DNA from: an uncultured Eubacteriales bacterium
GTDB taxonomy: Bacteria > Bacillota > Clostridia > Christensenellales > UMGS416
Assembly: GCA_900542005.1 (NCBI GenBank)
Contig: UQLW01000002.1
Span: 1-64,000, forward strand
Reading direction: 5' to 3'
DNA length: 64,000 nucleotides
Positions 51,515 to 60,007 of the stretch are shown piece after piece. Every line of letters begins with the position of its first letter. Positions within the stretch are counted from its first letter, which is position 1. The translations under genes were made by a program, and so were the position numbers. The notes below the pieces were generated by a model that saw nothing but the letters and a program-made list of their open reading frames with translations, ran no database searches and had not been told where the DNA came from.

Positions 51515-52065
51515 AGGGTGTTACCTCCAAATAAAGCATTTACGCCTTCATCAATATACGCTTTCATCCAGGCCTGCACCTCTGGAATATCCAGCGGTAC
51601 GCCGTCGAGCTCCCGGCGGATCTGCCGCGTGTCGAATACAAAGCTTTCCTGGCCCCGCCGGAAGGTACAGGTAAAATCCAGCTCGGGATTGGCCGTTACC
51701 AGCGTAAAAAGGCTGCCGGCCAAATCGCCCAGCGGCGGCCTGTCCAGGTGGCTCAGCTGATAGCTGCCCTGGATGACCGTCCCCTTGCCCAGCTCGCTTT
51801 TCAGGGAAAAGCGGCCGCCCGCCTGCTCCGTCCCCTCCTTAAAGAGGGGGATACCGAGCCCCACCTTCCGGGTGGTACGGGTGGTGTAAAAGGGATCCTG
51901 CACCCGCCTGAGCGTCGCCTCGTCCATCCCGGAGCCGTCGTCGGCCAGCGAAAAGGACAGGCAATCCGCCTCCGGCTGGCTGTCGACCTCCACGATGAGA
52001 TGCCTGGCTCCAGCCCGCACGGAATTCTGTGCCAAATCCAGCATATAAAGCGACAGATCTTTCAT
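51511..52065 (-). CDS. GHKL (HATPase_c) ATP-binding protein in hydrogenase operon
   Basis: 184 aa. N box LDLAQNSVRAGA, G1 LADDGSGMDE, G2 VGLGIPLFKEG and F box FYTTRTTRK: a histidine-kinase-like ATPase domain with no HisKA part and no receiver. The last ~70 residues (ANPELDFTCTFRRG...) are a separate small part. Such genes are a regular part of Clostridial hydrogenase operons between the NuoE-like and [2Fe-2S] genes; function unknown. AGGAGG precedes the ATG. Confidence 0.85.
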   Translation of the reverse strand: MKDLSLYMLDLAQNSVRAGARHLIVEVDSQPEADCLSFSLADDGSGMDEATLRRVQDPFYTTRTTRKVGLGIPLFKEGTEQAGGRFSLKSELGKGTVIQGSYQLSHLDRPPLGDLAGSLFTLVTANPELDFTCTFRRGQESFVFDTRQIRRELDGVPLDIPEVQAWMKAYIDEGVNALFGGNTL

Positions 52066-52073
52066 GGGACCTC

Positions 52074-52544
52074 CTAGTATTTGGCCAGGATCTCCTCGAT
52101 GTCTGCCGGGGTCAGGCGGCCGTATACCTCGTTGTCAACGGTGATAACCGGCGCCAGGCCGCAGCAGCCAAGACAGCGGGTGCCCAGCAGCGTGAACTTG
52201 CCGTCGGGCGTGGTCTTGCCCTCTTCGATCTTCAGGGTCGACTTAATCTTGTCCAGCACCGCCTGGGCGCCCTTTACATAGCAGGCCGTACCCATGCAGA
52301 CGCTGATGGTGTGCACGCCCTTGGGTTCCAGCGAGAACTGGGAATAAAAGGTCGCCACGCCATATACCTCGGTCAGCGGCACCTTCAGGCCGTCGGCAAT
52401 GACGTTCTGCACCTCAAGGGGCAGATAGCCGAACAGCTCCTGGGCCGCCTGCATCACCGGCATCAGCGGACCCTTCTGGTCCTTGTGCTCGGCAATGATC
52501 TCTTGGAGCTTCGCGTACTTTTCCTGTTCGCTCAAGCCACTCAT
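52074..52544 (-). CDS. hydC: Hydrogenase subunit HydC/HndA (NuoE-like)
   Basis: 156 aa. Thioredoxin-like [2Fe-2S] protein: CMGTACYVKGAQAVL and GTRCLGCCGLAPVITVD hold the four cluster cysteines. Electron-carrying subunit of the trimeric hydrogenase. Start 52544 with AGGAGG 8 nt upstream; the longer frame runs through the promoter. First gene of the HydC-ATPase-HndB-HydB-HydA series from the promoter near 52645. Confidence 0.95.
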   Translation of the reverse strand: MSGLSEQEKYAKLQEIIAEHKDQKGPLMPVMQAAQELFGYLPLEVQNVIADGLKVPLTEVYGVATFYSQFSLEPKGVHTISVCMGTACYVKGAQAVLDKIKSTLKIEEGKTTPDGKFTLLGTRCLGCCGLAPVITVDNEVYGRLTPADIEEILAKY

Positions 52545-52612
52545 GTTCGTTCCTCCTTGTTCCTTTGAAAAGGGCCTTTTCGGCTGACCCGAAGCCCCGC
52601 AGTTTGGGTAAC

Positions 52613-52632
52613 ATTGACAAGCGAATGTCAAT
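52613..52632. promoter_or_regulatory. Inverted repeat ATTGACA-N6-TGTCAAT, candidate operator
   Basis: Perfect 7-bp half-sites at 52613-52619 and 52626-52632, about 10-30 nt downstream of the -10 box and in the leader of hydC. Shape and place fit a repressor of the CRP/FNR or similar class. It does not match the Rex box. Confidence 0.55.
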
Positions 52633-52641
52633 ACGTATCTT

Positions 52642-52647
52642 ATTATA
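52642..52647 (-). promoter_or_regulatory. -10 box of the hydrogenase operon
   Basis: TATAAT on the minus strand. The -35 is weak (ATGCAA or TTATGC at 17-20 nt), suggesting activation. Confidence 0.5.
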
Positions 52648-52757
52648 TCATCTTTGGCGCGTATTTGCATAATGCTCTAAAATACGAAGAAAAACAAGCC
52701 TTTTAGGTCACTTTCGACAAATAAACTTTCAAAAGACTGGTAGATTAAACCGCTAGC

Positions 52758-53447
52758 TCAGGACCGGAGCCATGCAATTACCGCCTCGGGATCAGGCTCT
52801 GGCAGCGGCAGGTGAAAGACCGGCTCCAGAATGGCGCCCAGCTGATGGGCGTCGGATGAGCGCAGCACTTTGCGATTAAATATCAAGCTTCCCAGATCTT
52901 CGTCTCCGAAAACCTCCACAGCAGGCGCCTGAAGCCCTCTGGGGATCATCCCCAGCACGGGGAGCAGGCTGTTTGCACCCTTGTTGATATGGGCCGGAAC
53001 GGCGATTCCACCCATATTCCAGGCCATATCCGAGAGCTGCTCCAGCGAAAAGCCCGAGCTGACCAGGAGCAGGTGCTCCCGCTGGCCGGTCACTTCGTCG
53101 ACTTCGTTATAAAATAACTGGTTGCCAAAGAACGCCGGCTTGTTGCGGATCTTGGGCAGCGACGCCTCCACCCTGCCGCCAAAGGCCTCCATGGCTTCTA
53201 TGTGGGGAAAATAGCATAACACATGCACATCCTCCCGGGTGGTTGCCTCCATGCCTGGAAGAACGGCGACCCCGTAATTTTCAGCCGCCCGGATGACCGA
53301 GCGCAGCTGCCCGCAGCTGTTGTGATCGGTCACGGCGATCATGTCCAACCCCTTGAGCGCGGCCATGCCTGTGATGTTGTTGGGCGTCATATCGTCATCG
53401 GCGCAGGGGGACAGCGCCGAATGGATATGCAGATCCACGGCGATCAT
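52758..53447 (-). CDS. PHP-domain metal-dependent phosphoesterase
   Basis: 229 aa. VDLHIHSALSPCADDDMTP (HxH...D), VTDHNSCGQL, PGMEATTREDVHVL, PAHINKGANSL and SSDAHQLG are the metal-binding blocks of PHP (PolIIIA-N like). Family members hydrolyse nucleotides or act on RNA ends; here it is a member of the hydrogenase-linked cluster. Start at ATG 53447; an upstream GTG (53477) is inside the previous gene. Confidence 0.87.
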   Translation of the reverse strand: MIAVDLHIHSALSPCADDDMTPNNITGMAALKGLDMIAVTDHNSCGQLRSVIRAAENYGVAVLPGMEATTREDVHVLCYFPHIEAMEAFGGRVEASLPKIRNKPAFFGNQLFYNEVDEVTGQREHLLLVSSGFSLEQLSDMAWNMGGIAVPAHINKGANSLLPVLGMIPRGLQAPAVEVFGDEDLGSLIFNRKVLRSSDAHQLGAILEPVFHLPLPEPDPEAVIAWLRS

Positions 53448-53452
53448 CGCCC

Positions 53453-53791
53453 TTAGCCGCCCACTCCCAGCCGGCACAGGGCGCAGCAGGCCTGATAGCT
53501 GCTGACCTGGCAGCTCAGCACAGCGATGCCTTCAGCCGTCGCCTTATCCAGCACCGCCTGCTCCATTTCGTTGCCCTCGGAGAGCACAATGCAGGCAAAC
53601 TCATGCAGGCTGGCAATGGCCACCACGTTCATATGGGTCTGCACCGTTACCCAGGCCATACCCTCGTCCCCGGCCGCCATCACCCAGCTGAGCAGGTCGC
53701 AGCAGCAGCCGTCGGTGACCTCCCGGGGCTCCTGAAGCTCCGGATTCAGCCATTTCCATCCGGTCTTTTCCGCCAACGTCTTTACGTCCAT
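53453..53791 (-). CDS. DRTGG-domain protein, copy 2
   Basis: 112 aa. VKTLAEKTGWKWLNPEL opening, then VTDGCCCDLLSWVMAAGDEGMAWVTVQTHMNVVAIASLHEFACIVLSEG, the DRTGG-like fold found in HPr kinase and CBS proteins. Cys-rich (CCC, and C in LSCQ, CCALC), possibly metal or redox sensitive. Its ATG overlaps the stop of the hydrogenase-like gene by 1 nt. Role unknown. Confidence 0.8.
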   Translation of the reverse strand: MDVKTLAEKTGWKWLNPELQEPREVTDGCCCDLLSWVMAAGDEGMAWVTVQTHMNVVAIASLHEFACIVLSEGNEMEQAVLDKATAEGIAVLSCQVSSYQACCALCRLGVGG

Positions 53792-55107
53792 TATGTATTG
53801 ATCTCTCCTCTCACAGGTTTGTCCCTGGTTTCCTCGGACAGGGTCATCATCTCCCTGGCCAGGTCGCTGACATGGTCCTTCAGCCGGAAGATGCAATCCA
53901 TTTCGGTGGCGTAGCCCAGCACAATATCCTCGGCCAGCGCCAGGCAGGTGGGCGAGCCGCAGGAGCCGCAGTCCAGGCCCGGCAGCCGCTTTACCAGCCG
54001 CTCCATCTCATCCATCTTCTGCAGCGCCACGGCCAGGTCATCGTCCAGCTGCATATCGGCCGCAGGGAGGACCGGCCGGTCCAGACCGACCGGGCCGGCC
54101 ATATCCAGGTTCACAGCCTCCGGGCCCGGGTAATCGGGCACCTTTGCCAGCAGCGCCTGGATCCGCTGCTTGGCCACATAGGGATTTTCAAAGGTCAGCG
54201 CGCCGCCTACGCAGCCGCCCTTGCAGGCCATGCCTTCAAAGAAGTCCAGCCCGTCCAGCTTGCCGTTTTCGATCTCCTCCAGCACCTTTTCCACCGCTTC
54301 AAAGCCGTCGACCGCCAGGGCGTTATCCATATGCGCCGCATATCCCTCGCCGCCGGTCAGGCAGTAGGCCACGCCCGCCCGCGACTGCCCCTGCTCCGCG
54401 CCGGTCAGCCAGGCGCGCTGGTGCTTGTTGGACAGCTCGGCATAGATATCCACCATGGAGATGGCTCCATTCACCTCAGAGCGCTCGATGCCCAGGGGCG
54501 AACGGATAGCCGTCACCTTGGCCGGGCAGGGCGTGATGAAAAAGACGCCCACCTTTTCCGGCTTGACATGGTTCTCCCGGCAGAAGCGCTCGCGGGCCAG
54601 CCGCGCCGCCACCTCCATCGGGGATTTAAGGGGGATAATATTCTTAATCAGCCCCGGGAAACGCAGCTGGATAAGCCGCATGATGACCGGGCAGGAGGAC
54701 GAAATCAGCGGCCGCGGCCCGGGCTTTCCCATCTGGTCCCGGATTGCCTCGCCGATGATCTGCGCCCCGCGGGATACCTCAAAGACATCGTCAAAGCCGA
54801 TCTCCCGCAGCCCCTGGGGCAGGGTGTTAAGCACGTCGCTGCCGGCAAACTGTCCGAAAAAGGCCGGCGCCGGCAGGGCGATGCGATAAGAAAAAGGCTC
54901 GATGCAGCTCAGCGGGTCCGTCACCGCCGCCTTGGCATGGTGCGGGCACACGCGGATGCATTCGCCGCAGTCGATACATCGTTCATTGAGCATCCGCGCC
55001 TTTCCGTGGCGGATGCGGATGGCTTCCATGGGGCACCGCCTGAGGCAGTGGGTGCAGCCCATGCATTTATCACGATCCAGGCGGATCGAGTGGTTTCTTG
55101 CCGGCAT
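53791..55107 (-). CDS. [FeFe]-hydrogenase-like protein, probably sensory (HydS-like)
   Basis: 438 aa. Two 4Fe-4S clusters (CMGCTHCLRRCP, CIDCGECIRVCP), a hydrogenase large-subunit domain (L1 SSSCPVIM, L2 TPCPAKV, L3 GMACKGGCVGG), then a C-terminal Fe-S domain CGSCGSPTC and a coiled-coil-like end. Cysteines that bind the H-cluster are kept. At L1 the aligned HydA reads TSCSP, here SSSCP, so the usual proton-relay Cys is Ser. It lacks the NuoG-like N-terminal part of HydA. PAS domain absent. Sensory hydrogenases of groups C/D are the nearest known type. AGGGAG precedes the ATG. Confidence 0.82.
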   Translation of the reverse strand: MPARNHSIRLDRDKCMGCTHCLRRCPMEAIRIRHGKARMLNERCIDCGECIRVCPHHAKAAVTDPLSCIEPFSYRIALPAPAFFGQFAGSDVLNTLPQGLREIGFDDVFEVSRGAQIIGEAIRDQMGKPGPRPLISSSCPVIMRLIQLRFPGLIKNIIPLKSPMEVAARLARERFCRENHVKPEKVGVFFITPCPAKVTAIRSPLGIERSEVNGAISMVDIYAELSNKHQRAWLTGAEQGQSRAGVAYCLTGGEGYAAHMDNALAVDGFEAVEKVLEEIENGKLDGLDFFEGMACKGGCVGGALTFENPYVAKQRIQALLAKVPDYPGPEAVNLDMAGPVGLDRPVLPAADMQLDDDLAVALQKMDEMERLVKRLPGLDCGSCGSPTCLALAEDIVLGYATEMDCIFRLKDHVSDLAREMMTLSEETRDKPVRGEINT

Positions 55108-55131
55108 GATGAACTCCCTCTTTTCCCGGCG

Positions 55132-55563
55132 CTAGGCCAGGTCAAATTCCATCATTATATGGGTCCCCTCTCCCAGCTGGGATGAAATGGAAAACCGGTT
55201 GGCGCAGCGCTTCATATTCGGCAGGCCCATGCCCGCCCCAAAGCCCAGCTCCCGGACGCTCTCCGGGGCCGTGGAGAAGCCCTCCTGCAGCGCCTTGCTC
55301 ACATCGGCAATGCCCGGGCCCACATCCTCGCTCTTGAGCCGGATCAGCTGGGGCTCCACCGCTATGGACAGCTCGCCGCCCTGGGAATGGATAATCAGGT
55401 TCAGCTCCGCCTCATAGGCGGCGATGGAGATCCGGCGGATGACGCCGGGATTCACGCCAAGCTTCTTCAGCATCCCCTTCATGGATGCAGAGGCGTCGCC
55501 GGCGGAGCTGAAATCGCCGGCGGCCACCGGAAAGCGCTTAAGCAGAGAAGCATGATCAGGCAT
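55132..55563 (-). CDS. GHKL ATP-binding protein, anti-sigma/RsbW-like
   Basis: 143 aa. AAYEAELNLIIHS (N box), SEDVGPGIADVSKA (G1), GFGAGMGLPNMKR (G2): a compact Ser/Thr-kinase-like ATPase of the RsbW/SpoIIAB type. With DRTGG proteins it may form a partner-switching module, which is inference. The start was set at ATG 55563 (GGAGG 10 nt upstream); an in-frame GTG at 55572 is possible. Its start lies in the end of the DRTGG gene. Confidence 0.85.
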   Translation of the reverse strand: MPDHASLLKRFPVAAGDFSSAGDASASMKGMLKKLGVNPGVIRRISIAAYEAELNLIIHSQGGELSIAVEPQLIRLKSEDVGPGIADVSKALQEGFSTAPESVRELGFGAGMGLPNMKRCANRFSISSQLGEGTHIMMEFDLA

Positions 55564-55921
55564 CGATCGCACAGCCTCCCTTTAAGCCGTTCTCATACAG
55601 GATGCCGCAGGACTCGAACATGGTGTTCTTCGTGCTCATAATCACCATATCCCGCTCCTCGGCCAGCTTACATACCTCCTGGGGCGGCACCTTGCCCCGC
55701 ACAAACACCACCATGGCGATATCCAGCATCTCCGCCGTGCGGATCACATGGGGGCTGACCAGCCCCGTCAGCAGGATGGCCTTTTCCTTGATAAAGGCCA
55801 GCACATCGCTCATCAGGTCCGCACCGCAGGCTTCCTCCACCTGCATATCCATCTTATCCTGGCCCACCACCACTACCGCATCCAGCAGGTCACGGATCTC
55901 CGCCGCCGTCAATACCGCCAT
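55556..55921 (-). CDS. DRTGG-domain protein, copy 1
   Basis: 121 aa. VLTAAEIRDLLDAVVVVGQDKMDMQVEEACGADLMSDVLAFIKEKAILLTGLVSPHVIRTAEMLDIAMVVFVRG: a DRTGG fold. Similar in fold, not length, to the second copy downstream. First gene of the hydrogenase-linked signalling set. GGAGGGG 7 nt before the ATG at 55921. The SPOR protein stop lies 20 nt upstream. Confidence 0.85.
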   Translation of the reverse strand: MAVLTAAEIRDLLDAVVVVGQDKMDMQVEEACGADLMSDVLAFIKEKAILLTGLVSPHVIRTAEMLDIAMVVFVRGKVPPQEVCKLAEERDMVIMSTKNTMFESCGILYENGLKGGCAIDA

Positions 55922-55940
55922 CAAGACCCCTCCTTATGTG

Positions 55941-56807
55941 TTATGAAGAAAGAAGATTGTTCGCATAGGTATTGTAAATATTGTGACATATAAGTACATT
56001 ATATCGGAATATCGCTTCAAAATCTACCTCTTCCCCCGGCTTGAGCGCAAGAATTTCGCCCAGCGCCGCTTCGCTCTGCTCCAGCGCGCTCCGCATGCCC
56101 TTGAGTACCTCCGTCTCGTCGGGTATGCCCTCTCGCGCCTGCTTCAGCTGCTCGCTGGCAGTTTGGGCGTATTGCTGGGCTCTATCCAGGCTCGCCCCTT
56201 CCGCGGCCAGGGCCTGCTGCGCCTCAAGCAGCGAAGCCAGGGCCGCCTCCCAGGATTGCACCGCCTGGGCAATGGCATCCAGCTTCTGCTGGGAGCCGGT
56301 CAGCTTCAGCTTGACGCTGGGCGCGGTCAGCTCCGTCACATAGCTCTCCTGGCTGACGCCCTGCCGGTAAGCCTGGGCGTCTTCCTTCTGCTGCCAGAGC
56401 GAATCGATCACCCGATAGCGCTGCTGCTCAAAGAATACCGCCGTCCGCTGGCCGCCGGCCTGCTGGGCTGCCTGCTGCGTCCCGTATGCGCCCAGCTGCA
56501 CGCCCCACACGGTAAAGCCCTGGAGCGTCAGCGTCATGCTCTGGGCCTCAGCGTCGCCGGCCGAGGTGCCCGGAGCCGCCGTCGTCTGCGTTTCGGGCGT
56601 GGAAACCGCTGCCGGCGATGGATTGTTGGTTGCCGTCGGGGATGATATAATAGAAGTATCTTCCGGCGTCCCTTGGCTCTTGACCCACCAGAGGGCGCCA
56701 ATTGCGATCACCAGCACCACGACAGCGATCCAGCCCGCCGCGCCGCCGCCTTTTCCTGCCGGCCTTCTGCGGCGGGGAAAGGATTTCCTTGCGTATGAAT
56801 AGGTCAT
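55941..56807 (-). CDS. SPOR-like domain membrane protein
   Basis: 288 aa. Basic N-terminus, one membrane helix (GWIAVVVLVIAIGALWW), then a Ser/Thr/Pro linker. VWGVQLGAYGTQQAAQQAG begins a SPOR-type domain (~98-170), which binds denuded glycan at the division septum. The rest is helical (coiled-coil-like, ~175-255). The last ~20 residues (NVLICHNIYNTYANNLLSS) are encoded by unusually AT-rich DNA. AGGAGG precedes the ATG. It shares an intergenic region with the divergent DUF6062 gene. Confidence 0.78.
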   Translation of the reverse strand: MTYSYARKSFPRRRRPAGKGGGAAGWIAVVVLVIAIGALWWVKSQGTPEDTSIISSPTATNNPSPAAVSTPETQTTAAPGTSAGDAEAQSMTLTLQGFTVWGVQLGAYGTQQAAQQAGGQRTAVFFEQQRYRVIDSLWQQKEDAQAYRQGVSQESYVTELTAPSVKLKLTGSQQKLDAIAQAVQSWEAALASLLEAQQALAAEGASLDRAQQYAQTASEQLKQAREGIPDETEVLKGMRSALEQSEAALGEILALKPGEEVDFEAIFRYNVLICHNIYNTYANNLLSS

Positions 56808-56883
56808 GCTCCCACCTCCTTGTCAATCCTATGATGGGGCCGGGCGCAATATACAGGCTTGTACCAGCCGGAAAGGGAAAAAC

Positions 56884-57633
56884 ATGCAGATGCACCTGGA
56901 CACCATCCCCCTGTGGGACAGCTTCCGCGCGGGCGGGGAATGCCCGTTGTGTACGCTCAGCCAATATCTGGAGGAGCAGTTCCTGGATATTACCCTGGGC
57001 GGGGCCGCTATGGAGCCGGATATCCGTATCATGAGCAACGAAAAGGGCTACTGCGCCAGGCACTTCAAGGCGCTGTTCGACCGCCAGCAGCGCCTGCCGC
57101 TGGCCCTGATCACGCATACGCACCTGACGGAAACGGTCAGCCGCCTCAAACCGCTGATGGAGGCGGCCATGCCCGGAGCCGAGCCGGTAAAGCGCGGCCT
57201 CTTTGCCGGCAAGGGCGCGCCCGACCCCACGCTTCAGCTGCTTGATCAGCTGGAGCAGACGGCCTGCTCCTGCATGATCTGCCAGCGCGTCGCCTCCAAT
57301 ATGGAGCGCTATCAGCAGACCTGCGCCAGCCTTTATCACAAGGACCCCTCCTTTGCCGCGCTCTACCGCCAGGGGCAGGGCTTCTGCCTTCCCCATTTTG
57401 CCAGCCTGCTGCGGCTGGCCCGGGGCGAACTGAAGGGCAAGGCATGGGCCGGCTTTTTGTCCGATACCCTGTCCATGGAGCAGGCCGCCCTGGAGCGCCT
57501 GGAGGGGGAGCTGAAGCACTTCACCACCATGTTCGATTACCGCAACGCAGGAGCCGACTGGGGCTCCAGCCGCGACGCGCTGCCCCGGGTCATCGCCAAG
57601 CTGCGCGGCGCGCCCCGGCCCGATGAAGGATAG
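56884..57633 (+). CDS. DUF6062 family protein
   Basis: 249 aa. Four Cys or Cys-His blocks: GECPLCTL, KGYCARHF, CSCMICQRV, GFCLPHFA. They suggest two zinc sites of C-x2-C...C-x2-H form. Otherwise helical. No activity known. Start 56884 (AAGGG 6 nt upstream). Monocistronic with a terminator before groES. Confidence 0.82.
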   Translation: MQMHLDTIPLWDSFRAGGECPLCTLSQYLEEQFLDITLGGAAMEPDIRIMSNEKGYCARHFKALFDRQQRLPLALITHTHLTETVSRLKPLMEAAMPGAEPVKRGLFAGKGAPDPTLQLLDQLEQTACSCMICQRVASNMERYQQTCASLYHKDPSFAALYRQGQGFCLPHFASLLRLARGELKGKAWAGFLSDTLSMEQAALERLEGELKHFTTMFDYRNAGADWGSSRDALPRVIAKLRGAPRPDEG

Positions 57634-57648
57634 CGCCGCCCCTCTGCC

Positions 57649-57670
57649 GCCGCCTTTGGCGGCTTTTTTT
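57649..57670 (+). terminator. Terminator of the DUF6062 gene
   Basis: GCCGCC, TTT loop, GGCGGC, T7. Confidence 0.88.
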
Positions 57671-57733
57671 ACCCGCGCCGGGCGCGTTCATGAATTTTTC
57701 AAATTTTTTTCTTCGATTTCAGGCGATTGGCTA

Positions 57734-57762
57734 TTGCAATTTCTGGCAACATCGAATATAGT
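57734..57762 (+). promoter_or_regulatory. groESL promoter
   Basis: TTGCAA (57734-57739), 17 nt, TATAGT (57757-57762). The start point is expected at or next to the CIRCE repeat. Confidence 0.85.
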
Positions 57763-57769
57763 ATACGTG

Positions 57770-57796
57770 TTAGCACTCGATTGGGTTGAGTGCTAA
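57770..57796 (+). promoter_or_regulatory. CIRCE operator (HrcA site)
   Basis: TTAGCACTC-N9-GAGTGCTAA, exact consensus. Binds HrcA repressor; predicts heat-shock control of groESL. hrcA is not in the window. Confidence 0.98.
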
Positions 57797-57837
57797 CAAA
57801 GACAGATAAGTTGATAAACGTTAAAGGAGGGTTACAT

Positions 57838-58122
57838 ATGAACATCAAACCTTTGGCTGACCGCGTGGTCCTCAAGAGCCTGGAGCAGGAAGAAACCACC
57901 AAGAGCGGCATCGTGCTGCCCGGCACCGCCAAGGAGAAGCCCCAGATGGCGGAGATCATCGCAGTGGGCCCCGGCGGCGTGGTGGAAGGCAAGGAAATCA
58001 CCATGTATGTAAAGGTGGGCGATAAGGTCATCTACTCCAAGTATGCCGGCACCGAGGTTAAGCTGGACAAGGAAGAGTTCATCATCGTCCGTCAGAACGA
58101 TATTCTCGCCGTTGTGGAATAA
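57838..58122 (+). CDS. groES: Co-chaperonin GroES
   Basis: 94 aa. NIKPLADRVVLKSLEQEETTKSGIVLP with the mobile loop (TTKSGIVLP), AVGPG and VGDKVIYSKYAGTEVK. Caps the GroEL ring. Start 57838 with AAAGGAGG 7 nt upstream; the longer frame overlaps CIRCE. Co-transcribed with groEL after 24 nt. Confidence 0.98.
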   Translation: MNIKPLADRVVLKSLEQEETTKSGIVLPGTAKEKPQMAEIIAVGPGGVVEGKEITMYVKVGDKVIYSKYAGTEVKLDKEEFIIVRQNDILAVVE

Positions 58123-58146
58123 CCTGTAGATTGGGAGGAATGTAAA

Positions 58147-59775
<1,629 letters not shown>

Positions 59776-59795
59776 ATCTAACCCGTAACCCTTCT

Positions 59796-59824
59796 AAGGG
59801 CCGGACTTGCGTCCGGCCCTTTTC
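59796..59824 (+). terminator. Terminator of groESL
   Basis: AAGGGCCGGAC, TTGC loop, GTCCGGCCCTT, then TTTC. Confidence 0.88.
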
Positions 59825-59921
59825 TGATTTCTTTGTCTGGCTGAAGCGCTTCCGCCGGTCCATCCTGTGAAGCCAGCGCATGCCTGCATTTTACCAAATT
59901 TTTATGCAGGACAGGCCAGCC

Positions 59922-59949
59922 TTGCAGGATTTTTTCATTGTGGTATAAT
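59922..59949 (+). promoter_or_regulatory. Promoter of the NahK-like kinase gene
   Basis: TTGCAG (59922-59927), 16 nt, TATAAT (59944-59949). Confidence 0.75.
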
Positions 59950-60007
59950 TGACGTGGTTTATTAGCCCCATATCATTGACAAAAAATATCAATAAGCAGG
60001 TGAGCAT

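Larger units (their letters stand above)
52545..52757. other. Intergenic region before the hydrogenase operon
   Basis: 213 nt of low GC. It holds the -10 box and inverted repeat described below. Direct repeat GAAAGT occurs twice near 52710-52730 (minus strand). No clear terminator for the PHP gene, so part of the hydrogenase mRNA may come from the upstream cluster. Confidence 0.5.

Noticed and set aside
52613..52632. Rex-box assignment of the hydC repeat
   Set aside because: The half-sites ATTGACA/TGTCAAT with a 6-nt gap do not fit TTGTTAA-N4-TTAACAA.
52545..52670. N-terminal extension of hydC (MQIRAKDD...)
   Set aside because: It would read through the -10 box and the inverted repeat; AGGAGG supports the start at 52544.
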